Below are positions 23,225 through 34,907 of a DNA stretch of 64,000 nt, in pieces. The stretch's first letter is position 1, and each line of letters begins with the position of its first letter. The position numbers and the translations under genes are program-made. The DNA is from Larix kaempferi. Lineage: Eukaryota > Streptophyta > Pinopsida > Pinales > Pinaceae. The notes below the pieces were generated by a model. It saw nothing but the letters and a program-made list of their open reading frames with translations, had not been told where the DNA came from and searched no databases. Where the stretch lies: the NCBI GenBank assembly GCA_027924585.1, contig BSBM01000372.1, forward strand, positions 11,459,501 through 11,523,500, given 5' to 3'.

Positions 23225-23470
23225 AATCTGTGAGATGTAGAACAGTTGGTGGCGGGGTATGGTTAAGACGCCCCCTAAGCGGAAAGGTCATCGGTTCTAA
23301 TCCCGCGGATACCAAAAAAATCCAACCATGTTAAGGGTTGGTGCGTTCCAGGCCGGGTGCGCTTCCCGAGTGATTTTGATGGCTTAGATTCCCCTGGTTC
23401 GTGGTAACTTAGCCAAAGGAAAACTTGCTAGTCAAGGAGGTTCCACCACTTTGCCAACAAAACAAAAAAA
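23225..23470 (+). mobile_element. tRNA-derived SINE
   Basis: The 246-bp insert has a tRNA-like head. The box A region TGGCGGGGTATGGTTAAGACG (23250-23270) resembles the D-arm of class II (Leu/Ser) tRNAs. The box B is GGTTCTAATCC (23293-23303), one change from the consensus GGTTCGANTCC. The element ends in an A-rich tail (CAAAACAAAAAAA). Candidate target duplications flank it: 23209-23224 (CAATAACCTGTGCATT) and 23471-23486 (CAATAACCGATGCATT), 14 of 16 identical. SINEs are transcribed by Pol III and copied by LINE machinery in trans. There is no second copy in the window. Confidence 0.8.
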
Positions 23471-23589
23471 CAATAACCGATGCATTTAAAATAAAAAGAT
23501 GCACCAATGCAACCACATAATTCACACACCACTTTCAACCATATGCAACCCCCCTTCCTAGAAAAATATGTTTTATAAAAAAAGAATTA

Positions 23590-24252
23590 CAGTGCGTTCT
23601 ATATAATATAATGCACCCGTGCATTGTTTAATTTGGCGCATATACGTTGGGTAAAATTAAAAAACATGTCGGGCGGAAATATTTTTTTAATTTTTTAGAT
23701 CCATTAACGATGCATTTAGATATTTGAACAACACCGGTGTGTCATGTAATTGGGTGCACCGAAGCACGATGAATTTAAAAATATTCCAAACAAAAAACTA
23801 TTTCTTTTATTTTTATACTCACTAACGGTGTGTTTATATCCCTACAATGCACCGGTGTAGGGTAACATTAAAAAAATTTCCAACAAAAAAAAACTATTTT
23901 TTATATTGTTATATTCATTAACATTGTGTTATTATCTTCACAACACACCGATGCATTGTATATTTTGGGGTACCGAAGTAGGGTAAACTTGGAAAAAAAC
24001 AGACGAAACAATATTTTTAATAGTTTTATATTTGTTGATGATGCGTTATATATCCTAAACGTATTGGTTCATCCCATAATAGCGAACACCGGATTAGGGT
24101 AAAATTAAAAAATTGTAGGGTGGAATTTTTATTTTATTTTTTGTATTCATTAACTGTGCAGATATGTAACATAAATGCAATGGTGCATCTAATTATCTGG
24201 CGCACCACAACAGGCTAAAATAAAAATAAAAATTACCGAATGGAGAAACCAT
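23590..24252 (+). repeat. Highly diverged tandem array, period about 95-120 bp
   Basis: At least six degenerate units share the order CATTAACGRTGC(A/G)T, a TGCACCGGTGCA-like palindrome, GCACCGAAG/AGGGTAAAATTAAAAA and an AT-rich TTTTTTATATT tail. Unit starts lie near 23590, 23702, 23821, 23916, 24032 and 24148. Similar motifs without clear periodicity continue on both sides (23040-23180, 23470-23590, 24550-24970, 26660-27120). It has no coding content. Confidence 0.65.
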
Positions 24253-24979
24253 TTTTACCATCCTTCAGTGATGTATACCACCTAAGCACCAATGCTACAT
24301 TTGATTCCTTGAAGTACATTTCCATCGGTGCTCCCTGTGGTTGGATTTCTCTCGTCTGTTGCTTCCTATGTGGCTTTCGAATTTTTCCAAAATGATAGGA
24401 AAAATTAATTTTTTCATCTATGTGGAAACCATGCCTCCCCAATGTGCAAGTGTCCAAGTAATGTCTTTGTTACCTTCTAATTTAAAATTTTAATGGATTA
24501 AAATTTGAAATTCATTTTAAATTTGCACATTTTAACAAAAAAAAATTAAAAATTATGTGCAGTACATTCGAGTTGTTCGGCTCACACCACCCAAGATGGT
24601 GCTCCCCGAAAATTTACAAGGTGCACCAATAGCGATGCATTATTAAACTATAGCACACTGCTTGGATGTCGCGCTATAGTTTTAATAACACACCGCTATA
24701 ACTTAATAACATATTTTCACAACATCGTTTTCTGGGGCATTTCACAAACCATAGAGCATCGTTAGCGATGCGGTAATATATACTAATGCACCAGTATTGA
24801 TAGACACCTAATGCACTACTAAGAGAACTAACGAAAACAAAAATTAATTTTTCACCACATATACCAGTGCATTGTAATAATACATCTACACCATCAGGCG
24901 AGTGCGCTTATGTTTAACATACACACCGATCTGGCATTTGAAAATTTATTTTTTCACTACATTCTGTGGTATTTTCACA

Positions 24980-26660
24980 TGTAACATCCTGATTTTCACC
25001 CTGTTGCATTAAAATTGGAAATGATGTAATATCGTTATAAAAATCGTGGTGAGGATATCAAGGCCAAGGCCCCACCATCGATTTATCATTTATGTATCGA
25101 CATTTAAAAATCGATGCATATGGTTTGCGTGCTAGCCAGGCACAATAGAAATTACAAATATCATGTAAATATGTATTTAAATAAAAATACCCACAACTAG
25201 CTATGCAATGCAATAAGAGTATGGGGGCATGATTTTATATAGAATAGGGAGGGAAATATTATTCAAACCCTTTAGCCAATAGTGTCAAGCCAAGTGTCAA
25301 TGAGAGAACCCAGAAACCATCAACTACCCATTTTGACTTTTGTACCCAATCATTTATTTCTTTCAATAGGTGGTTGAGGTAGTTATTGTCTTGGGACATG
25401 GAGAGGTATGGCTATCCAAATTTCATGTATGGGAAAGCCACCAATTTTGGAAAATCGTGTTTGGATCCTTGGGAAATAAAACACCCATGAGTTTTATTCC
25501 CAAGCCATTATTCATCAACTAGTTTGTCTCTCTCACGCAGTTCTATTTTGTGGGGCATTTTTCATCCACATTTGTTTGTTTTTCCTTAGCTTCTATCCGG
25601 GAAAAGGGTGTTTTTGTTGTTGCAGAACGATTGGGAGGAAGGGAGTTCGATTTGGCGGTCCATAGAGGTCGTTTTTGGCCATTCGAATGCTCATATAGAT
25701 GTGGGAGAAATCATTTTCTTCCCTGTGGTCGATTTTCCCCTCTCACAACTCGTTTTGGGTGGCACGATTTGGGAATATCGTGGGCATCTTGTTTTGTACA
25801 TTCCACAATTAAATTTCGTTTTTCTATGCCCAACATTGGTGTTGTTGTGTGTATGGGATATATTTTCTTGGTTTGGGTCATGTGCATCCATCATTTGGCT
25901 TGAACTTGGGAGTAAGCATCTAGGATTAAAAGAGGATCCAGAATTGGATTGATCAACCTAGTGAAGAGTGTAACCTCACAAAGAATATCTTGGAGCTTTG
26001 GATACTTTTCTATGCACACCCTAAAGAGCACTAGAAGGGAAGGTATGGTCTGAGGGACTATGTAGCAGTGAATGGAATAATTCCTTGTGTTGGGTGTGTA
26101 GGTATTGTGGGTGTCAAGCTAGCTATATCTTGTAGAGGTACCAATAGCTTTGTGGATGAGCTCACTAGCTTAGCAATTGTTCCTTTCTACTACCTTGGCA
26201 GCCTAATAAACCCAGCTTTGGACTGGATTGGCTGAGATTTTGTGTTCATTTTTTCTGTGCATACGTTGCAGGTTCCCCTTTTCCTTTTGGAAATCATGCC
26301 CATCTCGTGGGTGGCAGTTGTGTTGAGAGATTGATGAGTACAACTAGCCTATGGTTGGGTGGAATGTTGCAGTTACATAGATGGTTGCTCGAGACAAATT
26401 CATCTCAAGATAAGTACTCTTTTTGTTTCAATTATAATTTTTTTTTAAGTAAAGACTGTTATGATTATGTTGAATGTATGCTAGATGTGTGTGTAGTAGA
26501 ATTTTTCTTCTACTGTGATTATTTGAATTATACATCTACACACCTGTTTTACTTGTATGAATTTGTTAAAGATGAATGGGGCTTGAGTTGTGTAAATTCC
26601 CGCATTAAGTGTCATGTTCCCTCCATTGGAATGGAATGATGGGAGGACATGTGACATCAC
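24980..26660 (+). mobile_element. Possible small LTR element with truncated 3' LTR
   Basis: The left end TGTAACATCCTGATTTTC is a typical plant LTR start. At the right end GATGGGAGGACA (26639-26650) looks like a polypurine tract followed by TGTGACATC, repeating the first bases of the left end before unrelated sequence resumes. It contains no recognisable protein; the overlapping open stretches at 25550-25952 have no motif. The element would have inserted into the CACCG/TGCA-motif DNA. No TSD was found, so this is a tentative call. Confidence 0.35.
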
Positions 26661-27290
26661 ACATAGCTACGTCGATTACGATGCACTCAAAATAACTACG
26701 TGCATCGTTAGCAATGCAAAAACCTATTTGTAAAGCACCGATGCCCCCAAATGCAAGACACACTGTTATAAAATATTTCATAAAAACTTATATGTGTTTT
26801 AGTATCACACATGCACCATCAATGGTGCTTATTTGTCTCACAATGCACTAGTGCAGTCATGTTAGAAAGCACACCACTTATATTTATTGTTGAATTAATT
26901 TTCCACATGATGGTGCATTATGGTCACCTTAGCCCACCATTCACAGTTCTTATGTAGTTTGTAACGCACCGGGGTTTAAAGTTATGATAAGGCGTCAATG
27001 TTGTAATGTTTGTATATTTTATTTGTGTATTTGGTCCATTTATCTTATTTTAGCACACCGGGGTTGGTGCATTGTAAATATAAAAAACACCGATCATGGT
27101 GCGTTACTTTTATATGGGCGCACTGCTCATTAAAATTCATTTATTTTGAGAAAAAAAATTATTGTTTTATATTAAATGATCATTTAATGATTTTTTTTTA
27201 TATTCTATATATATATACGTGTGTGTGTCTTTGTAAGAGACTAATGGAAGTCATATGTGAATTAGAGACATCAACAACAAGAGCTTCCGA

Positions 27291-28205
27291 CTGGACCTCT
27301 ACAACATTGTACGGAGTGGGAGGCTAAAGAGAGATTTGTACCGTCACTCGATTACAGCATAGACCCAAGCCTTCTTGAGGGTTTTCATCCTCCTCAAGTT
27401 CTATGAGCCGGAGGATACATTCCTAAAGGGGAACTCAGTGTTGTTGATGTAGTTGATCCATCACTAGGATAAACATAGACAATCGTTTTGGTTTGGTCTT
27501 GATCCGTGGTTCCAACCCACAAAGGAGGACATCTACTTCATCACTGTGCTATCCAGGAGGGGAGGATTTTCCCTAGTTCCCCGATGTCCCAATTGGTGTT
27601 GCAACATAGATTCATGTAGTGTACTCTCAGATATATATTAGTCATCACATCATTGATGCTATTGATTTTTAGGTTTCCGGTGGACAACTCTAGATTGTTT
27701 AGTTCGGTGTAGAGGAGGTAATTAGGTGCCTCTCACTTTTGGTTGTGATGATGGCGCACCTCACCACTAATGGGTAGCACATTAACTTCCCTATATTATT
27801 TTATTTATATTCTTTAGTGCAAAGACCTAGATGCATTCAGTGGTCCGCCATTTTTTTTGTGGCAGTTTTGTTTTTCTTTGGATCGATGCCATGGACAGTT
27901 TGAGGGGAGGGTAAAATTCCCTTTTGCTTCATAGTTAATTTGTTTATTTTTTTAATGTTTTCTGTTCATTTGACTGTCGTCCTCCTAGGGAGATGATCGA
28001 GGTGCATATTCATTTTTGGGGACATATGTTTCCCAAGAGGGGCAACCCATAATTCCCAACTAGGATCATCTTAGAGACTCGAGTTACTAGCCAATGAGGA
28101 TGATCATACTTTAGACCTTGTTATGTATCCTTACACGGGGTTGGACTGGCGAGGATTTCATAACATCCTTTTCACCCAAGAGGAGCCACCAGATGCCAGA
28201 GGTAA
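27291..28205 (+). pseudogene. Decayed gag-like/plant-mobile-domain-like ORF
   Basis: From 27291 one frame reads LYNIVRSGRLKRDLYRHSIT, then FLRVFILLKFYEPEDTFLKG and FWFGLDPWFQPTKEDIYFIT-VLSRRG, with TAG stops where Q codons would fit. Downstream, in a shifted frame, come CLSLLVVMMAHLTTNG-stop-HINFP and VQRPRCIQWSAIFF. The pattern ...PTKEDIYFITxLSRRG recalls the N-terminal domain of plant-mobile-domain/gag-like proteins and is loosely similar in layout to the G reading frame. No LTRs or pol are recognised around it. Confidence 0.45.
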
Positions 28206-29668
28206 TATTAACATTATGTTTAAATTAATTTAGTTTCATTTTATTGTCTTACTTAATGCAAATGAAATTTATTATAACATTTTATTTAAATTGGTTTATT
28301 AAATTGTCTAATTATTGTTGTGTACTATATATTTTGCAAATATTTTTACCTATGTTGGGGAGGGGCTCAGGAGCCTCCCCCAATAGTAGATGAGGTTGAG
28401 CCTGAGGTAGTTCCTTAGTTGCAAAGAGAATGAGGGTTCCATTGGATAGTGGTATGCTAAAAGGTGCCCTTGGTGATGTAGAGAAATCTAGTGCAAGGGC
28501 CAAAATCAAATTTGTTGTAAGATATATTCACTTTCAATTCATTACTTTTAGTAGCTTGATATATGAATAGGTTCAACATAGGAATTCGTATTACCTTTGG
28601 TTAATCTATTTTTCCCATATCTATCATGTTTCTTACAAGGATGTTAAGTGTATTTGTTTAGAGGATTGATGATGAATTCATAAACTATAAATAAGCTAGT
28701 GAATGTAATGATCTCCACCGATTCTATGGAAACTTGATATTTGATCTAAGCATTCTACTATTTTGTTGCAATACAAATTTTTGGTCTCACACCTTATAGT
28801 TTTCAACATATCTGATGTTGGTTTCTTAACAAGTTCGTAAAAGGCCTCTCAACCATAGGATATTTCTAGGAAAGAAAAATATATTATAACCATTGAACCA
28901 AACCATACCAAATGAGCATTATGTTTTTTATCAAGAATGTTATTGTAATCATTTGGATGAATAAGTTGCTTAAAAAAGAAACCATTGTTCCTTAGTCTTC
29001 AAAAACCCTTGGGAAGCTACTATTTGAATGGACCTTCATATGAATAATTTAGTCTTTTAATTCTTTATATAATTTAGTCTTTTAATTCTTTATTGATCCA
29101 CTTTAATATGTTCTATGGTAAAAAGTAAACACCAAGCAATGCTAAGAGAATACACCTATCTAAGAGCATACCCCTACCCCTATCTAGAAGGTCAATATTT
29201 CTATATTTATTTTTCTTGAAATGTGTTATTATTTTTAAGAACTTCAATATACTTTTATATTGCAAGTGGAATTGACTGATTATGTTTAGAAACATGAGTT
29301 TTTTTTAATGTAGCATTAGATAACCAAGTATACAATGATGAAGTGGTCTTATATTCCAAGTGATAAACTAAATGATTTTAAATTATTCTAAATAGGAAAT
29401 TGGTTGGGGATTAGAGTATGCTAGCATTTACATTGACATATGTAATAACTTCTCATACTTTTATGCTTGTTTTTGTAGGTATATAGGTTGATTGTTGAGC
29501 CCATTTTTCCAACAATATTTCGATGGACTAAAGCAAGATTATTTACATATATGCAAAGTGGAAAGTATTTTGGTTGTATTCTATTTTTCATGTTTTTCTT
29601 AAAAAAAATTAGTGCTTATCTACAGTAAATGCAAGCTACCATAGAACCTAAACACTAACCATAAGTAA
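28206..29668. other. AT-rich DNA, no supported gene
   Basis: Long AT-rich stretch. A short coding-like piece near 28340-28510 may belong to the decayed frame upstream, separated by an intron-like or inserted segment. I see nothing else before the element A LTR. Confidence 0.45.
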
Positions 29669-30595
29669 TGTTATCGGTCAAATTAGCACTTCTCCGTCCG
29701 TGACCACATTTCCTTGTCAGTCACACAAAAGGACATTATGGATGGAAGATCTTACCTTGACCCTAGATGACCTAGAGCTGAACCTTGCAATCCTTTCCTC
29801 AGAAGCATCTTTCTATGCCTATTTTAATACATAACCGCGACCCTCATGCTTGCCAACCAACGGGTCAGCCATGGGCGTATCTCTACTGACAACCTGCGAG
29901 TGTCAATTAAAAGCTGCACCAGCTAGATGCAAGTTAGGACACTCGCGAGTCACTCGCTATTTGTACTATATCATAGTCATGGGTGTCTTAAGAAAAAGTT
30001 GAAAAAATAATTAAAAACACGAATTGAGATTAGTGGAGGTAGGTACCCAAACTACCCCAACTTCCCAACTCAACCACCTTTCGAACCTGCCCTCCTTGCC
30101 TTGCTATAAATACAAGGGGAGGGTCTTGAGAAAGGGACCTTATGATCATTGGAGAAATTTATGCTAGATAAATTCATAGTTAAGAGAGAGGATCAGGAGC
30201 CCAGGGTCTGGTTACGACGGTGTCAGTGCAGGACAGGTATAGCTTTATGTACTTTCTACATTTGTCAATAAAGATTTGGACATTATTCCCTTTCCAATAG
30301 ATTTGATTATGTCTATTGCAATTTGATTACAAGTTGATGTTATGTTGTCTTATTAATATCAATATACTATTTGTGGTCAAACTAGTTTGAGGAAGGTTTT
30401 ATGTTTGTTTTGTAGGTTTTTGCATAGGGGAACAAAGGGAAAGAATCTTGGATCGACCTTCGAAATAAGGTACATACTTTCCTAACCCTAAACCTATTTG
30501 ATTAATAACAACGTTTTCAAAGCTTTATATGTATATCTGATAACCCCCAGTACGTTGGGAGTCTTTCCCCTGCTATAAGAGTAATTTTCCTAACA
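29669..30595 (+). repeat. 5' LTR of element A
   Basis: About 927 bp, TGTTATCGGT...TTCCTAACA. It is homologous to the element B LTR (43424-44455, TGTTATAGGT...CCAACA), sharing CTCCGTCC, CACACAAAAGGACA, TATAAATACAAGG and the U5 region. The right boundary is inferred from the PBS seven bases on. A TATA box is at 30105-30112. Confidence 0.75.
30105..30112 (+). promoter_or_regulatory. TATA box of element A LTR
   Basis: TATAAATA, in the same context (CTATAAATACAAGG) as in element B at 43894-43901. Confidence 0.55.
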
Positions 30596-30602
30596 AAGGA
30601 AC

Positions 30603-30620
30603 TGGCGACTCCGTTGGGGA
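30603..30620 (+). other. Tat/Ogre-type primer binding site
   Basis: TGGCGACTCCGTTGGGGA, the PBS style of Tat/Ogre gypsy elements (usually ascribed to an Arg tRNA; that assignment is from memory). The related C element carries TGGCGACCATACTGGGGG on the minus strand. Confidence 0.8.
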
Positions 30621-32373
30621 GCACCATCTATTTTATGCTTTGGGGACTCTTGTTGAGTTTCTTTCAATCTTTTATAACTTGTTTGATCTTTGTAGAAGTG
30701 TCTAGGGTGTCCTTGACCCTTGTGCCTAACTCAGTTCTGTTCTGATCTACAAATATCTTTATTTTTTTAAAATTTCAAAGCCCACCTGCTAGTTCCCTGT
30801 GCTTACAGGCGCGGTTATTTAGTTGCACTCGCGAGTTTCTTATATTAGTACCCGCGGTTATATAGTTTCACCTGCGTGCTTCTGCATGTTACAGTCGCGA
30901 ACATTTCCTGAGACTTTTGTTTTTTATATTAGGGTTTGGTCTTAGGGATTTTGGTTTGTGATTTTGGAATTATTTTGTTGATCCGATACCCTCTGGAGAT
31001 TATTCATTGTATTATGAGTTTGTTTGCATCCTCTTTAAGAGTTTCTCCTTTGGTTCATTTGTGCTTGTGAAGTTACCCTTTACTCTCTAGCCCATACTGT
31101 GTTTGGCAAGTGCTTGGATTTAATCCTTTTGAGTCACTGGTATTTAGGAGCAGACTGGTCTCTGCATAAGAGTCTTTGCTTTACGCCTCACATATCAGTT
31201 GTATTTGTTTGCATTTTGTTCCAAAACCTAGTTACTTTCAGAAGCAACTTGTTGGTTTGGTCTTTTTCAATCTTGCAAAAGGTATGATTGCTTTAGTTTT
31301 GGGTTATCTTCTCTTTAATTGCACTGTTTGATAAGTCTTGTTTGTTCATAAGTTATTTGCATTTTCTTTTTATAAAGGAAAAAACAAATAAAAAAGAATG
31401 CTTTTACTTTATAACAAGGATTGTCTCTTTATTTTTCAAAGTAGTTAGAAGTTTTTTTATGCTTTTCATCTTTGATAAAAAAAAGTATAGTTGGATTTTA
31501 GGTTTGCTTTGTATCTTATGTTTCAAAAGGCAAGTTAAAGAATTGTGAAGTTTTTACATTTTCATATGTACACTTTAATTCCAGTTGCAACCATCATGCA
31601 CACATAGCACTACCTTTTGAGTAATACAGCCTTTAAAAAGAATCATTAATAAAATTTATTAGTAAATTTTTCTTTTTTAGGTTACACAAAATCAACTAGT
31701 CCAGGCTAGGGTTTTGGAATACATCACTTTAAACTTTCCAAAGCCATTCAAATTTCAAATCGTAGTGAGACTATCGTTTAGGTAAATCCATTGTTGTGGA
31801 GGTGTCCGGGAATCTCTACTCAAACCAGAGTTAAGCACGAGGTCATGTGAGATTGGATTGTTGGGGATACTCCCCACTTTTCTTTTGAGCATACACCAGA
31901 GCCTTTTCGCGTATGGGGATCCATTAGTGCCTTGTGTACTCTTGGATTTCGGGCTTAGTTACCCTGCCCATGCATCTTGGCTGGACCTACGACTATCCCC
32001 CCGGGCTCTTTTTGGAATTTTGGTAGCCTTTAGTATCTTTTGACCTTTAGGGCTCTACACAGGTGATGGTGGAAGGATATTTCCATTGCACCTAGGACAG
32101 ACGTGGGAGGAAATCCATTACAGGTTTTTGGGAGGGCGGTTGGTGATTCAAACGCTTGCACCCAAGAATACTGTATTGTGGACCTTGGGTAACTGTTCTT
32201 ATCTATTCTACTATTTATTTATCCGCCCTAATCATCCTAGACTCTCCTTTGAGAGTATCATATTTGTTTTCCTGGTCTTGACTACTTTAGGAAAAAATTT
32301 TAGTGGTGTTTTGTTTGTTCCTCACTGTTGTAGTGGCCACTAGGTTTAATACTTAGTTTATAGTTTTACAAGT
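30621..32373 (+). other. Element A untranslated leader
   Basis: About 1.75 kb without a convincing gene, homologous in layout to the leader of B (44456-46493). It contains GC-rich palindromic motifs (CTCGCGAG, CGCGGTTA) at 30808-30905 that also occur in the U3 of the same element. The stretch around 31860-32330 is shared with B. Confidence 0.6.
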
Positions 32374-34566
32374 GTGGAGGACTACCCTCTTCGTATGTCA
32401 AGAAGGTTGCAAAACCTTCCTCCACTCACAGTGGAGCCTCCACCGCCACCTCAGCAGCGTCGAATTGAAACACGTGTTTCATACGAACTCACAGGGACAA
32501 CTGAACCCCCTAGAGAGCCACATCACATTTCTCAACCAGTTCAGGAAACTATTGAGGTTGAAGACTTGACTATTGAAGAGTTTGCAACACCCTTCAACCC
32601 TCCATTAACTGGACCCAATGATCCTTTACTAGAAAGAGTAGTCTCTTTAGGGATACCTGAACTAAGTGTATATAGGTTCACACCTGGTTTTTTCATGGAT
32701 AACTCAGGGGATGGATCAGAAGTGCCCCGCACTCCCACTTCAGCTATTATACCAGGAGGTGTGTCTCCTCCTCATATAAACATATCCACACCGAGCTCGG
32801 CGCAGTTCACTTCTACTCCGAGCACTTCATTTAGCTTCAATGTTGGTCCTTAAGGTTTGTCCAATACTCAAAGTATAGCGACATCTATTCCTTTTGGATC
32901 CTCCATTGGCCCATCCAGTATTCCTTTCTCAGGGATACCCTTGGTGCCTTTCACATCTTCCCCCTTTATTCAGCAATTCCAAGTGAACCCAACTTCTGAT
33001 CCATTTAATCAAGGATTTCCTTGGTTCGGAGGACATATTGCTCCTTCGGCACCTTTTGTAGGCTCAATGCCTTCTTCATCTACTGCATCTACACTAGGTT
33101 ATAACCCCTTCACAGGTTTCAATGCACATTTTTCCAATGTACAGACTTCTAATATACCTGTAGGGAGTACTCCCTTTTCATTTTTTGGTGGAATGGGAAG
33201 TAATAGTTATACCAATCCTCCATTTGGAGGCACTTATACTCAGCCATAGTGGATGACAACACAAGGAAGTAATCCATTAGCCTTTGGCTGGAGCAACTTT
33301 CAGAACGTTTCTTCTTCACAACCGGTGGTTGGGGGAAACTTCAATCAACAGTTAAGGAGCCAGGTTTCGAGTGGTTCCCCTTACCAAACTCCTCCACATC
33401 ATATGCCATCAGCACGACCTTGCTTTTCATTTCTGGAAACTTTGAACTTTCCAGACCTTATGAAAATCATGAACGATCTGGTACGTCATAACCCTACTTG
33501 GCCTCCGGTCCCAACCAAGCTTCCTTCAAACATTCCAAAGTTCGAAGGTAATATTGGTGAAGATCCTGGAGATCATGTTTCAACTTTTCATCTATAGTTC
33601 TACTCGAACTCCTTGAACGATGACTCAATTCAATTGAGGATCTTTCAAAGAACCTTAACGAGTGTAGCAGCCAAATGGTACATCGAATTGTCAGTTGTAG
33701 CATATGATAACTTTTGGGATTTAACGACAGTCTTTTTGAACCACTTTAAGCTTCTCGTCTGGTATGATGCCGGCACGGACCTTCTCTCTAAATTCAGACA
33801 CCACAAATCCACTCACCTTAATCACCAATTCCCTCTTATTGAAGAAGCCCAGAAGCTATTGAAAGAGAATAAACCAGCCGTCCTGAAGGATCCATTTCCC
33901 AAAGGACAAGGATCAGCTTTTGGAAACTCTAATACTGGGGGCACTCATCGTGCCACATCAGCTGATCAATCATTTATAAACATGGTTAACTCCAACACCT
34001 TGTTACAAACGAGAGCCAAGAATTATAATATGGAAATGCAACAGAAATATAAGGAGGTTCCTGCAACATTTGTTCCTCTCCACATCGAGAGGCCTACAGA
34101 GCCTTTGTTGAAGATACCAAAGGGTGTCTACAAACAGGTTTTGCACAACCCTAATGCATGGGCTGCTCCCAACTACTCTGTTGTGGAATACTTAGCCCAA
34201 ATGCCATGTTCCATGTCTACACTGGAAGTCTTGCAAAGCTTCCCTTCATAGCGGAATGCACTTCTAGCGGCAATAGGTAGTATTGACTCATCAAGTATGT
34301 TAGCTAGATTTAATATGTCCAATATCAAACCCCGGTTTCCATATCACGTTGCTTTCCAAATTGAAGTAGTCCATGGTTCGATGACTATTGGACGAACAGT
34401 CGTAGATGAAGGCGCGTTGACATGCGCAAGTCTATATCATGTTGGAAATCCTTGGGTTCTCCAGAGTTATCCCTTTCAATTACACTACTTACCGTGTTTG
34501 ACAGAAAGTCTTTCTATCCGCATGGAGTCTTACCATCATTCGAGATTCAACTTGCCGGTAAGGTAG
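32374..34566 (+). pseudogene. Element A gag (Tat type)
   Basis: A single frame from GTG 32374 runs past stops TAA (32851), TAG (33247), TAG (33595) and TAG (34249). The N-terminus reads SRRLQNLPPL, then a proline/serine/phenylalanine-rich linker follows. The capsid-like core is LPSNIPKFEGNIGEDPGDHV, STFHL-stop-FYSNSLNDDSIQLR and AAKWYIELS. The stop at 33595 replaces a Trp codon present in B (TGG to TAG). Compared with B, a stretch after FRHHKSTHLNH is deleted. The protein would form virus-like particles. No ATG lies between the upstream stop and GTG 32374, and B has GTG at the same place. Confidence 0.82.
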
Positions 34567-34892
34567 TGGCTGTGGAGGTAGAAGTTGTCGATGCTTCTCT
34601 CGACTACAACTTGTTGTTGGGAAGAAGTTGGACGTATGCGATGCAAGCTATCCCATCGTCCATTTTCCGAGTACTCATGTTCCCCCACGAAGGTAAGATC
34701 ATCACAGTTGATCAATTATCCTTCACTCGTGAGAACACCACAACTTCAATGGATTCTAATATCCCTTTGATTGATCAAGATCGACCGCCTAGTGAGATAT
34801 TAGGAGTAGGTATGTATTCATTGTTGATGGGCACATTTGACCTACTTGCTCCTGTACATCATATTGGTTCTATGAGTTCTAGCGATACATAA
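34381..34892 (+). pseudogene. Element A retroviral-type aspartic protease
   Basis: The active-site region reads TVVDEGA (about 34395-34415), D-E-G-A in place of D-S/T-G-A. It is followed after a frameshift by EVVDASLDYNLLLGRSWTYAMQ and FPHEGKIITVDQLSFT, the usual C-terminal part of gypsy proteases. The protease would cut Gag-Pol. The same DEGA variant occurs in element C. The frame ends at 34892. Confidence 0.72.
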
Positions 34893-34907
34893 TATAGAGA
34901 AGTTTTT

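Noticed and set aside
23250-23310. True tRNA gene
   Set aside because: Boxes A and B are present but the acceptor stem does not pair and the segment continues into a 150-bp body with an A-rich tail; it fits a SINE.
25550-25952. Overlapping plus-strand ORFs of 117 and 114 codons
   Set aside because: No motif in either frame, AT/T-rich composition; more likely LTR-type sequence.
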